Assembly (NCBI GenBank): GCA_025998475.1
Contig: BNVZ01000022.1
Span: 1 to 13,709, forward strand
Reading direction: 5' to 3'
DNA: 13,709 bases
Source: Endomicrobiia bacterium
Lineage (GTDB): Bacteria > Elusimicrobiota > Endomicrobiia > Endomicrobiales > Endomicrobiaceae
The notes under the pieces are model-generated. The model saw nothing but the letters and a program-made list of their open reading frames with translations, was not told where the DNA came from and ran no database searches. Position numbers and translations under genes: made by a program. Shown here piece after piece: positions 1 to 7,924 of this stretch. How positions within the stretch are numbered: position 1 is the stretch's first letter; every line of letters starts with the position of its first letter.

Positions 1-1071
1 TCTATCTCCTTCATACATTCCCCTTATTTGAGGAAGAGAAATATGAGATTCGTCAGTTATCATTAAAAAATCATCGTTTTCCTTTAAAAAATAATCTATG
101 AGTGTCGTCGGTCTTGATCCTGGAGGATTACCAGATAAATGTCTTGAATAATTTTCAACACCGCTGCATGAACCTGTTTCTTTCAGCATCTCCATATCAT
201 ATTTTGTGCGTTGTTCTAGACGCTGCGCTTCAAGAAGTTTATTTTGAGATTTCATGATAGTGAGACATTCATCTAATTCTTTTTTTATGGTTTTTAACGC
301 ATTATCAATTTTATATTTATCTGTAACAAAAAGTTTTGCTGGGTAAATATACGCCTTATCTTTTTTATTAATTATTTCGCCTGTAATAGGATTAAATTCT
401 TTTATGTTTTCAACGGTATCACCATAAAATTCAATTCTTACGGCAGTTTCAAGATATGCGGGGAATATTTCAACAGTGTCGCCTTTTACTCTAAATCTTC
501 CCCTTATAAATTCGATTTCATTTCTTTCATAATGGCTTGAAATAAGTTCAGTTAAAAGCAGTTTTATCGGTTTTTCTGTGCCTGTTGTTATTTCAACGCA
601 CATATTCTGATAATCTTTTGGAGAACCTAAATTATATATACAAGAAACAGAAGCAATAACGATAATATCTTTTCTTTCAAGGAGTGATGTTGTTGCTTTT
701 AAACGAAGCCTATCTATATGATCGTTTATTGAAGAGTCTTTCTCTATATACGTGTCGCTTGACGGAATATAAGCTTCAGGTTGATAGTAGTCGTAATAGG
801 ATATAAAATACTCGACAGCATTGTTAGGGAAAAAAGCTTTGAACTCCGCGTATGTTTGCGCCGCCAGTATTTTGTTTGGAGATATTATAAGCGTTGGCTT
901 TTGTATTTTCTCAATAACATTTGCCATAACAAACGTTTTACCCGAACCTGTAACACCAAGCAGAACTTGCGAATTTTTACCTGTTAGGTAGTTGTGATGT
1001 AATTCTTCAATGGCATAAGGTTGGTCGCCAGACGGTACGAATTTAGATACAAGCTTAAATTTGTTTTCCAT
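1..1071 (-). CDS. uvrB: UvrB, excinuclease ABC subunit B (N-terminal 357 residues; cut by window edge)
   Basis: UvrB is the damage-verifying helicase-like subunit of nucleotide excision repair. It is loaded by UvrA and recruits UvrC. The minus-strand frame is open without a stop from the ATG at 1071 to base 1, so the gene continues beyond the left edge (the family is about 660 residues). Visible motifs are Walker A GVTGSGKT (residues 39-46), the damage-probing beta-hairpin YYDYYQPEAY (92-101), the DNA-contact stretch SSHYERNEIEFIRGRFRVKG (about 180-200), and the DEAD-like box DESH (340-343) followed by PQIRGMYEGDR. No frameshift is seen. The N-terminus aligns with the usual family start. There is no clear Shine-Dalgarno sequence just upstream. 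The gene lies 70 bp after surE on the same strand, so co-transcription from the murG side is likely. The identification is essentially certain. Confidence 0.97.
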   Translation of the reverse strand, partial: MENKFKLVSKFVPSGDQPYAIEELHHNYLTGKNSQVLLGVTGSGKTFVMANVIEKIQKPTLIISPNKILAAQTYAEFKAFFPNNAVEYFISYYDYYQPEAYIPSSDTYIEKDSSINDHIDRLRLKATTSLLERKDIIVIASVSCIYNLGSPKDYQNMCVEITTGTEKPIKLLLTELISSHYERNEIEFIRGRFRVKGDTVEIFPAYLETAVRIEFYGDTVENIKEFNPITGEIINKKDKAYIYPAKLFVTDKYKIDNALKTIKKELDECLTIMKSQNKLLEAQRLEQRTKYDMEMLKETGSCSGVENYSRHLSGNPPGSRPTTLIDYFLKENDDFLMITDESHISLPQIRGMYEGDR

Positions 1072-1141
1072 AATAGTTTTTATATACTTTGCTAACCTCT
1101 ATATTGGTAGATTTGTGTATATGCCAATATAAAGTTGTCGG

Positions 1142-1873
1142 CTATAATTTTATCTTTTTTATCAAATCAAAATTTGTCTGGTCAATTTGCAGTGGAGTGA
1201 TAGAAATGTATCCTTTATCTACCGTATCTACATCATTTCCTTCATTTTTTATACCACCAGACATATATCCTACTGATAATTTATATGAAAAATTACCTTT
1301 TTTATCTACCGCAGTTTTAATATTTTCATCATATACCCGCAGCCCTAAAGGAACAATTTTTATACCCTTATAACCTTTCGGAATATTGATATTTAAACAA
1401 ACACTTTTAAAGAATTCTTTTCTTTTTAATACTTTTTCCGCAATTACTCTTGCTGCCATTGAAGAATGATCGTATTCTGTAGCGTCCATTTCGGCTGCTG
1501 AAACAGCAAGCGATGGAATCCCTTTTAAAGCGCCTTCTCTTGCAGCGCCTACAGTTCCGGAATAAATAACATCTTGACCAAGATTAGGACACGTATTTAT
1601 GCCTGATACAACTAAATCTATTTTATTTCTTAAAAAGCGATATAGTCCATATTGCACGCAATCTGCAGGTGTCCCGTTTTCAATTATGTAAAAATCCTTT
1701 GCTATTTTTTCAACTTTTTTATATTTAGCAAGAGATATGCCGTGCCCCGTTCCTGACATTTGATTTTTTGGAACGACAACATACACTTTGCCGATCTTTG
1801 AGAGTTCTTTTATTAAAGGACGAAGACCAGCTCCTTTTACACCATCGTCATTTGAAATTAAGATTTTATACAT
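1142..1873 (-). CDS. surE: SurE, 5'/3'-nucleotidase (survival protein E)
   Basis: SurE is a metal-dependent nucleoside monophosphate phosphatase of the cytoplasm. The 243-residue length is normal for the family. The metal site is seen at the N-terminus as ISNDDG (Asp9, Asp10), then SGTGHG (Ser40) and SGIN...PNLG (Asn97). NGTPADCVQYG (about 67-76) and DVIYSGTVGAAREG (101-114) are further family signatures. The start codon lies inside the last codons of murG: the two genes overlap by 16 bases, and there is no good ribosome-binding site of its own (the leader is AATGAAATAATAAA). Translation is therefore probably coupled to murG. No disruption is visible, in contrast to the decayed genes elsewhere in the window. 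Confidence 0.96.
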   Translation of the reverse strand: MYKILISNDDGVKGAGLRPLIKELSKIGKVYVVVPKNQMSGTGHGISLAKYKKVEKIAKDFYIIENGTPADCVQYGLYRFLRNKIDLVVSGINTCPNLGQDVIYSGTVGAAREGALKGIPSLAVSAAEMDATEYDHSSMAARVIAEKVLKRKEFFKSVCLNINIPKGYKGIKIVPLGLRVYDENIKTAVDKKGNFSYKLSVGYMSGGIKNEGNDVDTVDKGYISITPLQIDQTNFDLIKKIKL

Positions 1874-2931
1874 TTTATTATTTCATTAAACATTAATTTT
1901 TGTGCGATATCTGCAATATTTTCAACCGCACTATCTTCCATGTTGTTCTTTAGCATATGTATCTTTTTGCCTAATTTCTCCTTGGTAAGATCTTTTTCTT
2001 CAATTACTATTATTTTTCCAAATTTTTCTATTTCTTTTGCATTCCAATATTGGTGATTATCAGTTGCATAAGGATATGGCACAAGAATCGCAAATTTATT
2101 TAAAGCTTTTAGTTCAAAAACAGTTCCCGCACCTGAACGGCATATCGCGATATTGCTTGCGGCATAGGCAGAGGCAATGTCATTCATATACTCAAATACT
2201 CTGTAATTTGCAAACCCCTTAACTTGATCTTTTATATAAGCGTAGTTATTGGAACCTGTTATATGCAACACTTGAAATTTGCTTTTTTGAATCAAACCCA
2301 AAAGAGTTTTACACACAATCTCGTTGAGTTTTACAGCACCTAGACTTCCTCCAAAAACTAAAATTGTAAAAACATTAGTTTCTAAATTCAGTATTTTTAT
2401 GGCATTTTCTTTGGAGACAGATAAGATATTTTCCCTTATGGGATATCCTGAAATAAAAATATTCTTATTCTTAAAATATTTTTCTGAGTGTTTAAAACTT
2501 ACAAACGTTTTATCTGTTATTTTATTTAAAAGTATATTTGCTTTCCCGGGTACTCTGTTTTGTTCATGTATAAAAGTCTTTTTACGAAACATTTTAGCCG
2601 CGAAAATAACCGGGACGGTAATATACGCTCCTGTTCCCACTACGGCTGTCGGGTTTATAGTTAAAATTTGTTTTAAAGCCTTAAAAAAAGCAAATATCAT
2701 CTTTACTGTAAAAGGTATAAATGAAAATGAGATTTTCCTCGGCATACCTATTGCATTAAATGCAATATATTCAAACCCGCTTGTTTTTAAAATTTCTCTT
2801 GCAGCAGCATTATCGGTGATAAAAAAAATCGGCTTGTAGTTTTTTTTTTGAAATTCCTTTGCCAAAGCTATACCGGGATAGATATGCCCTCCAGTTCCGC
2901 TTGAAACAATAATAATATTTTTTTGACTCAC
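1858..2931 (-). CDS. murG: MurG, lipid II-forming N-acetylglucosaminyltransferase
   Basis: MurG transfers GlcNAc from UDP-GlcNAc to lipid I on the cytoplasmic face of the membrane, giving lipid II for peptidoglycan. At 357 residues it has normal length. Motifs in order: G-loop 1 GTGGHIYPG (12-20), G-loop 2 GTGAYITVP (99-107), HEQNRVPG (122-129), G-loop 3 FGGSLGA (193-199), and the UDP-GlcNAc site RSGAGTVFEL (265-274) with DNHQYWNA (291-298). The chosen start is GTG at 2931, with GGAG eight bases upstream. The ATG five bases further upstream is out of frame and meets a stop after two codons (ATG GTG TGA). The usual neighbours of the mur/fts cluster are absent: surE and uvrB follow, and a non-coding stretch precedes it. 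Confidence 0.97.
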   Translation of the reverse strand: MSQKNIIIVSSGTGGHIYPGIALAKEFQKKNYKPIFFITDNAAAREILKTSGFEYIAFNAIGMPRKISFSFIPFTVKMIFAFFKALKQILTINPTAVVGTGAYITVPVIFAAKMFRKKTFIHEQNRVPGKANILLNKITDKTFVSFKHSEKYFKNKNIFISGYPIRENILSVSKENAIKILNLETNVFTILVFGGSLGAVKLNEIVCKTLLGLIQKSKFQVLHITGSNNYAYIKDQVKGFANYRVFEYMNDIASAYAASNIAICRSGAGTVFELKALNKFAILVPYPYATDNHQYWNAKEIEKFGKIIVIEEKDLTKEKLGKKIHMLKNNMEDSAVENIADIAQKLMFNEIIKCIKS

Positions 2932-2947
2932 ACCATTTTCTCCAATT
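2925..2947 (-). promoter_or_regulatory. murG ribosome-binding site with overlapping two-codon minigene
   Basis: On the minus strand, TTGGAG is followed by AAAATGGTGTGAGTC. The GGAG has ideal spacing (8 nt) to the in-frame GTG that starts murG. It is only 3 nt from an out-of-frame ATG that would encode Met-Val-stop. The spacing decides the start in favour of GTG. Confidence 0.6.
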
Positions 2948-3437
2948 ACAACAAGCGTCTGTAAGACATATATTTGTCAGTTATTGTTACGGCTGTCTCA
3001 TTGCCCCATCTTTGCAAGGTCGCTATCATTTCTCAAACATCAGACCGCGCTTATCCCCCCCGACCTTTTTGTAGAAAAAGGGAGCTAACCGCCACACCGC
3101 GACTGTATACCCCCCCGTTTTCCGTTAAGCCGCATAAAGAAGTATGCAAGCATACCTTCTCTTTGTCTATGGTTAACACCTGATGAGCATATATATTTCT
3201 GATTGTTCGTCCATTGCATCTGTTTCATTTTTTTAATCTCAAGCATTTTGCCTGCAAATGTAACAAAACTATCGCAAAGAGTTCTATCTTTTTGTTGGCA
3301 ACGTCTATAGCGGCAATAGATAGTTGTTCAACGTGTGCTTTTTAATCTACGCCAATGTTTCCACTCTTTCAAGGTCAATTATTTCGTAAATAAAGTTCAA
3401 GCAATTTTGAATTAATCAGTGCAAGAGAGTTGCTTGA
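2932..3437. other. Non-coding gap with GC-rich patch and two C7 runs
   Basis: This 506-bp gap between hom and murG has no intact reading frame with recognisable similarity. Bases 3061-3120 contain 32 G/C of 60, clearly richer than the AT-rich surroundings. Two runs of seven C occur near 3055-3061 and 3110-3116 (G7 on the minus strand), each followed on the minus strand by a similar AT-rich then CGCGGT stretch. A near-perfect palindrome GTATGCAAGCATAC lies at 3142-3155. Minus-strand frames give scattered protein-like pieces separated by stops, so a decayed gene is possible. A structured RNA is the other option. I could not identify either. Confidence 0.5.
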
Positions 3438-4724
3438 TTACGGTTCTATTTTAATTTTAACTGCTTTAGATTTTATTATAGATCTTGTAGCATTAATCTG
3501 CTTTAAAGCTTTTTCAAGATTTTCCCGGTACGTTTCATGTGTAAGTATAATAATCCTGGTGTAGCCATTGCTGCTTATGCCAAGTTGCTCAAGATTTGCT
3601 ATTGAAACTTTACATTTGCCGAGAATCCATAAAATTTTTGACAAAACGTCGGGCTTATCCAGTACTTCAAATCTTAAATAATATGGGGCTTTGCTCTTTC
3701 CTGAGGGAAGAACTTTTATTTTTTTCTCTTTATCGTAAACAACATTTGGAACAATACCCGCAGTATTTGTAACAATAAATTTCGAAAGATTTATAATATC
3801 CGAAACAACTGCGCTTGATGCAGGCTGTTGACCGGCGCCTTTTCCATAAAATAAAACATCGCCGGCATCTTTGCCCGTGATCATAACAGCATTATATTCA
3901 TTTTTTACAGTTGCAAATGCATGATCTTTATTTACAAGGCACGGTTGTACGGATAAATCTATTCCGTCCTTCGTTTTCTGCGCAGAGCCTATTAGTTTTA
4001 CATCATACCCAAAACTCTGAGTTATTAGCACGTCCTCAATATCCAAATTTGCAATACCTTCAATAGATATATCTTCAACTTTTATCCATCCGCCCCACGC
4101 AAGAGAAGAAAGTATCGCAAGTTTATTCGCAGTATCTATACCGTTTACGTCAAAAGATGGATCGGCTTCGGCAAAACCAGCTATTTGGGCGCTTTTTAAA
4201 GCTGCCTCATAAGTTACTCCGCGTTTTGTCATTTCACTTAAAATAAAATTTGTAGTGCCGTTTAAAATGCCTTTGATTTCAAGGATATCTTCACAAGCAA
4301 GTCCTTCGCTTAAACCCTGAACCACAGGTATTACACCGCCGACAGAAGCTTCGTAATATACTAATTTTTGATAATCTTGCGCTGCTGTAAATATCTGATC
4401 CCAATATTTTGCAAGTACAGCTTTATTTGCGGTTACAACATTTTTACCGGCTTTTAAAGATTCTATTATTATTGTTCTGGCAGGCTCATACCCGCCGACA
4501 AGCTCAACAATCAAATCTATTTCAGGATCTTCTACAATATCCATAAAATTTTTGACGTAAAGCTCAGGTTTGTCTATTGGTCTTAAATCGCAGATTGATT
4601 TTACGTGTATCGGCTTGCTGATTTTTCTTAGAGCTATTTTTTTGTTTTCCTCCAAGTTTCTTACTACGCCTTTTCCTACAAGTCCGTATCCAATTAGACC
4701 TACATTAATGCATCTGTTTTTCAT
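3438..4724 (-). CDS. hom: Homoserine dehydrogenase with C-terminal ACT domain
   Basis: This enzyme reduces aspartate semialdehyde to homoserine with NAD(P)H, the branch point to threonine, methionine and isoleucine. The 428 residues match the family's monofunctional form. The N-terminal Rossmann motif is GLIGYGLVGKG (9-19). VVTANKAVLAKY (96-107) and EASVGGVIPVVQGL (125-138) form the active-site region. LNGTTNFI (154-161) and ADPSFDVNGIDTANKLAIL (187-205) carry the family signature and catalytic Lys/Asp region. From about residue 345 an ACT domain (YYLRFEVLDKPDVLSKI) suggests feedback regulation by an amino acid, probably threonine. The start ATG has AAGGA six bases upstream. That SD overlaps the TAA of the decayed aminotransferase frame, so the two were probably one operon. 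Confidence 0.96.
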   Translation of the reverse strand: MKNRCINVGLIGYGLVGKGVVRNLEENKKIALRKISKPIHVKSICDLRPIDKPELYVKNFMDIVEDPEIDLIVELVGGYEPARTIIIESLKAGKNVVTANKAVLAKYWDQIFTAAQDYQKLVYYEASVGGVIPVVQGLSEGLACEDILEIKGILNGTTNFILSEMTKRGVTYEAALKSAQIAGFAEADPSFDVNGIDTANKLAILSSLAWGGWIKVEDISIEGIANLDIEDVLITQSFGYDVKLIGSAQKTKDGIDLSVQPCLVNKDHAFATVKNEYNAVMITGKDAGDVLFYGKGAGQQPASSAVVSDIINLSKFIVTNTAGIVPNVVYDKEKKIKVLPSGKSKAPYYLRFEVLDKPDVLSKILWILGKCKVSIANLEQLGISSNGYTRIIILTHETYRENLEKALKQINATRSIIKSKAVKIKIEP

Positions 4725-4733
4725 AAATAATCC

Positions 4734-5012
4734 TTACATTTGGCTCAAAATCATATTTGTTCTAAGCATTTTTGTAAACTTATCTACACTATCATGAAAT
4801 CTTTTGCTATGCGTTACCAAAGATATCCTCATATATCCTTTATCCTTGCGTTGTATTCACCAAAACATGCTCTTGGCAAAACAGCAATTCCGATTTCTTA
4901 TACCACTCTTTTTGCAATGTTTAGAGAACCTCCTTTTATTAAACATACCAAAATGCATATTATCCCTTTACTTCTACAAAATTTCCATCTTATTTCAAAG
5001 ACCGTGTAGCAT
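4734..5012 (-). pseudogene. Decayed C-terminal end of a class I/II PLP-dependent aminotransferase
   Basis: The minus strand just upstream of hom holds pieces of the C-terminal small domain of a fold-type I aminotransferase spread over different frames. These are a KGGSLNIAKRVV segment, a stop, then EIGIAVLPRACFGEYNA, then a +1 shift into GYMRISLVTHSKRFHDSVD ending at TAA 4734-4736. In intact relatives these read as 'EEIGIAVLPGSCFGEYGEGYIRIS', where the Arg of YxRxS binds the substrate carboxylate; that Arg is still present. The N-terminal two thirds, including the PLP lysine, are not in the window: the 155-bp repeat and an IS element lie where they should be. Which aminotransferase this was (aspartate or LL-diaminopimelate type) cannot be decided. 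Its stop lies 9 bp before hom. Confidence 0.7.
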
Positions 5013-5044
5013 TTTCTTCATTAGAACTCCGTAGAATCTCATAA

Positions 5045-5199
5045 CACATTGGACTTTTGTCAAACAAAGATAAACGTATCAAAACAACGACAAGCTTTTA
5101 ATAAACGACAATTTTATATATAAAATCATCTTTTTGCGGTTTGCTCTGTATCTTTAGCCATAAACCTAATTTTAAACGACAAAAATAGTCCAATATATG
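5045..5199 (+). repeat. 155-bp repeat with inverted ends, copy 1 (MITE-like)
   Basis: The segment begins CACATTGGACTTTTGTC and ends GACAAAAATAGTCCAATATATG, so its ends are imperfect inverted repeats of about 15-17 bp. A second copy lies inverted at 8145-8298 and matches along its whole length, including the internal TTTTATATATAAAATCATCTTTTT. Homology runs about 11 bp past the left end (GAATCTCATAA). No intact frame is shared by both copies. Size, terminal repeats and lack of coding potential fit a miniature inverted-repeat element. It lies beside, and may have interrupted, the aminotransferase remnant. Confidence 0.65.
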
Positions 5200-5318
5200 T
5201 TTTTAGATTTTACAAACTCTTTTCAAACCTGTGCACAAATGGTAACATATAATAATTACGAAAACAAACGAAAAGAAGAAAAAGAGCAAAAAAAATAATC
5301 AGCGCAAACGTTTTACAT
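5200..5318. other. AT-rich spacer between the 155-bp repeat and the IS5 element
   Basis: This is an AT-rich spacer with long purine runs on the plus strand. The minus-strand frames include a short hydrophobic stretch (ALIIFFALFLLFVCF) without a credible start or continuation. No gene is identified. It is where the small exonuclease VII subunit gene would lie if the IS is ignored, but nothing like XseB is visible. Confidence 0.4.
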
Positions 5319-5345
5319 TAGACCTATCACACACAACTTTGAGTA

Positions 5346-6209
5346 TTAAATTTTAGAATTACAAATACCTGAACCTCAAGTTAAATCGCAGTTCAAAGGG
5401 TCTTTTGCGGTTTCTATGTCTATTCTGTACTATTTTGAACCTTTTAACAAATACTTTAATGTTTTCTACTATAATCATCTGATAAATCTTTCTATTTAAC
5501 TCCTTATCTTCTTTTGTCAGCTTTTTAGTGTTTGTTTGATCTCTTTTTTTAAAACCAGTGTGTTTGTATGTATTCTGCCTAAGGCCTCCTAAATTGTATC
5601 TGCCATGTATCTTATTGTCTTTCTTTGCATAAATACATGCCTACTAAAATAAACCAAAATCGTGCTCCTTGCCCTATTATCACTGTGCATATTACTTGCT
5701 TGCCTTTAATTTAACTACTACCAACGGTTATTGTATGTCTATTATTCTTTTCGCTAAACCACTTTTGATTTAACTACTACCAACGGTTATTGTATGTCTC
5801 TTATTCTTTTCGCTTTCGCCACTTCGCTGTTTTTTTAGGTCTTTGTGTCAATCTCTACCATAATCACTACTACTGCTACTTCTAGCGCTTTGTTTATCAA
5901 TACCTATTCCCATCTAGTATATTCCCCACTACTCATTAATGCTTCTTGTGCATACCCTATGTCTATATCCACAACTTTTGCTGACATTGTAACTGTCTCA
6001 GGTCTAATAATACGTCCTATATTGCCCTAAAGTACTAAAACATCATCTTTACCATCTTTGCTATACTCAATTTTCTCTTTGCTCACCCACTCCCCCTTTT
6101 TCTTTTCTTACTCCTTGCTATCCTTTGTTTTGTCAAACGTCCCTTTCTTTACTCCCATTAATACTAAATCCATTCCACCCGACCCACATGCTTTCTTTTT
6201 CTGTTTCAT
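5346..6209 (-). pseudogene. IS5-family transposase (DDE_Tnp_4 type), multiply broken, copy L
   Basis: Minus-strand pieces in alternating frames rebuild an IS5-family transposase of the HTH_Tnp_4 plus DDE_Tnp_4 kind. They start MKQKKKACGSGGMDLVLMG, continue SKEKIEYSKDGKDDVL and EALMSSGEYTRWE, and then DTKT*KN, the position of the 'TPIQRPKK' core. After a duplicated SGLAKRIIDIQ/KNNRHTITVGSS segment come KGKQVICT and KKLTKEDKELNRKIYQ-like text, and finally NRKRPFELRFNL with SGICN before a stop. The C-terminal 'YRNRRKRFGLRFNLISGIYN' block is diagnostic. A 59-bp tandem duplication at about 5705-5822 sits in the catalytic core and is not a multiple of three, so no functional protein is possible. 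Confidence 0.8.
5705..5822. repeat. 59-bp tandem duplication inside IS5 copy L
   Basis: Two adjacent units with period 59 each contain TAACTACTACCAACGGTTAT, TGTATGTCT and TTATTCTTTTCGCT. The same duplication with the same period is in the other IS copy at 11221-11338, so it predates the separation of the two copies. Confidence 0.9.
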
Positions 6210-6249
6210 AGTACTTCTATTGTACTTTTTATGTTAGTTATTAAGAGGT

Positions 6250-7470
6250 CTAATATTGTTTTGTCTCAACCTTTGCTGTAAAATTACCGCTAAAAAGCTT
6301 TATATTAACAATGTCTCCGGTATTTATATTTTTTGTCTCTCTAATAATTTTATTATTGGAATCAAAACAAACTGCAAATCCTCTCTTTAAAACAGATATA
6401 GGAGAAACTATATCCAACTTATGCGCCACGTCTTTTAATTTTTCAAATTTTACTTCATAAAGGTTTTGGATATTGTTTAAAAGGCGGGAATACAAACTAT
6501 CTACGTAAGCAATCTTTTCTTCATATATCAAATATGGCTTTAGTAAAGCTCTCGATGACATAAGCCCGTTAAGTTTTCCAGCGCGATCATCTAATATAAA
6601 ACTAACTGCATTGTAAAGCGACTCTTTCAAAAACTCTACATGCTTCTCAATACCACTTCTTTTCCTTAAAATCATTTCCGCTGCCGCAGAAGGTGTGGGA
6701 GCTCTCATATCTGCCACGAAATCCGCTATTGTAAAATCAACTTCATGACCAATGCACGATACTATAGGTATTTTTGAACCAAATATTGCCCTTGCTACAG
6801 GTTCTGTATTAAAAGCCCACAAATCTTCTACCGAACCGCCACCTCTGCCGACAAGTAAAACATCTAAATCTTTATGATATAAGTTTAAATATGTTATTGC
6901 TTTTGGAATTTCTTTTTGCGCTTCCTCGCCCTGAACTCTAACAGAATATACAAGCACTTCAACATTTACGTTTAAACTATCTATTACTTTTAAAATATCA
7001 TGCAATGCTGCTCCATCCCGTGAAGTAACAACACCTATTTTATTTACAATATCTGGAATTGTTTTTTTTACATTCTCATTGAAAAGCCCTTCAGCTTCTA
7101 ACTTTTTCTTTAATTGTTCGTAAGCTTCATATAGTTCACCCTTACCATATTGTTCCATATGATTTACAATTATTTGATAATCGCCATTTTTAGGGTAGGA
7201 GTTGATTCTGCCATAAACTAAAACTTTTATTCCATCCTGAGGAGCAAATTTTAAATCTATATTTACATTTTTAAACATTACCGCTTTTATTTGAGCGTTT
7301 GAGTCTTTAACATTGAAGTACATGTGTCCGGAGTTATAAAGCTTAAAATTTGAGATTTCACCTTGTATCCATACAGCAGGATAAGAATCTTCTAGAATGA
7401 GTTTTATTTCATTACTTATCTGTGTGACTGTATAAACAAGTCTACCGTCTTCTTCTAATTCTTTAAACAT
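6250..7470 (-). CDS. xseA: Exodeoxyribonuclease VII large subunit
   Basis: XseA is the catalytic subunit of exonuclease VII, which degrades single-stranded DNA from both ends in repair and recombination. It has 406 residues, slightly short but within the family's range. An N-terminal OB-fold (about 12-110, with VWIQGEISNFK and SGHMYFNVKD) is followed by IGVVTSRDGAALHDIL (145-160), LLVGRGGGSVEDLWAFN (205-221) and the catalytic-region GHEVDFTIADFVADMRAPTP (241-260). A C-terminal helical region follows, and the family end FAVCFDSNNKIIRET...GDIVNIKL is present. GGAGGGA lies 10-15 nt upstream of the ATG. The stop TAG is the first three bases of the IS5 terminus. No xseB, which normally follows xseA closely, is visible downstream. 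Confidence 0.96.
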   Translation of the reverse strand: MFKELEEDGRLVYTVTQISNEIKLILEDSYPAVWIQGEISNFKLYNSGHMYFNVKDSNAQIKAVMFKNVNIDLKFAPQDGIKVLVYGRINSYPKNGDYQIIVNHMEQYGKGELYEAYEQLKKKLEAEGLFNENVKKTIPDIVNKIGVVTSRDGAALHDILKVIDSLNVNVEVLVYSVRVQGEEAQKEIPKAITYLNLYHKDLDVLLVGRGGGSVEDLWAFNTEPVARAIFGSKIPIVSCIGHEVDFTIADFVADMRAPTPSAAAEMILRKRSGIEKHVEFLKESLYNAVSFILDDRAGKLNGLMSSRALLKPYLIYEEKIAYVDSLYSRLLNNIQNLYEVKFEKLKDVAHKLDIVSPISVLKRGFAVCFDSNNKIIRETKNINTGDIVNIKLFSGNFTAKVETKQY

Positions 7471-7525
7471 TCGTTAGACTTCCCTCCAAGTTGATAACAT
7501 ATACATGGGATTGGTCTGATTTTAG

Positions 7526-7924
7526 TTAAATAATAATCTCAAGGCTCCACTCTCCACCGAAAAATATCCTCTTGGCTTTCTCCATTATGTTTGTTAAAAA
7601 CATATCTAATGTGTTCTTTAACATTTCTATACTCTTTATATATCTTTTATACTACTATTGCTATCTTCTACTGAATATGTTTGCGCTTTTTTATCGTTAA
7701 CTTATCTTTCGGAAAAATATTCTTTAATTGTTTACATAAGGACATATCGCTTTGTTCTTCGCATCTGCCGAATGTACTCCTCCTTTATATAACCTCTTGC
7801 AATCTCGACATACATATCTTTGTTGTCCATGTACCGTATCGTTCTTGTAATACCTCTTACTCCTACAGTGACTACATATCTTAATGCTTACTTCCTTCTG
7901 TTTTTTTGACAGTGTAGCATTTTT
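7526..7924 (-). pseudogene. IS1-like transposase remnant with zinc ribbon, internally deleted
   Basis: The minus strand begins with a frame reading ATLSKKQKEVSIKICSHC, then KNDTVHGQQRYVCRDCKRLY. The two CxxC pairs, spaced as in the N-terminal zinc ribbon of IS1-type (InsA-like) transposases, are clear. The frame stops after about 65 residues. About 60 bp later, in other frames, there is AQTYSVEDSNSSI and then KSIEMLKNTLDMFLTNIMEK, ending at TAA 7526-7528. This resembles the C-terminal end of IS1-like transposases ('YxVExxNSxIRHY...SKSxEML'). The central DDE region is missing, so this is an internally deleted, dead remnant. I did not resolve its terminal repeats. It lies directly upstream of xseA, so the xseA promoter must be inside or beyond it. 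Confidence 0.6.

Larger units (their letters stand above)
5319..6252 (-). mobile_element. Dead IS5-family insertion sequence, copy L (934 bp)
   Basis: The element is bounded by TAGACCTATCA at the left and TAAGAGGTCTA at the right, which are inverted repeats of each other (TAGACCTCTTA consensus). It is about 90% alike, by eye, to the element at 10793-11718 in the opposite orientation. Its transposase reads on the minus strand and is broken many times. TA at both outer edges may be either the target duplication or part of the terminal repeat. The right terminus abuts xseA and supplies its stop codon. Confidence 0.85.

Noticed and set aside
2324..2839. 171-codon plus-strand open frame
   Set aside because: It is antisense to murG, whose motifs are complete on the minus strand.
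2974..3183. 69-codon plus-strand open frame in the GC-rich gap
   Set aside because: It has no SD and no recognisable domain, and it passes through both C7 runs; composition alone explains it.
4740..5034. Plus-strand open frames of 75-89 codons
   Set aside because: They are antisense to the aminotransferase remnant and have no start signals or family match.
5705..5822. Two 59-bp repeats considered as a CRISPR-like array
   Set aside because: The units are directly adjacent without unique spacers and lie inside a transposase; this is a tandem duplication.
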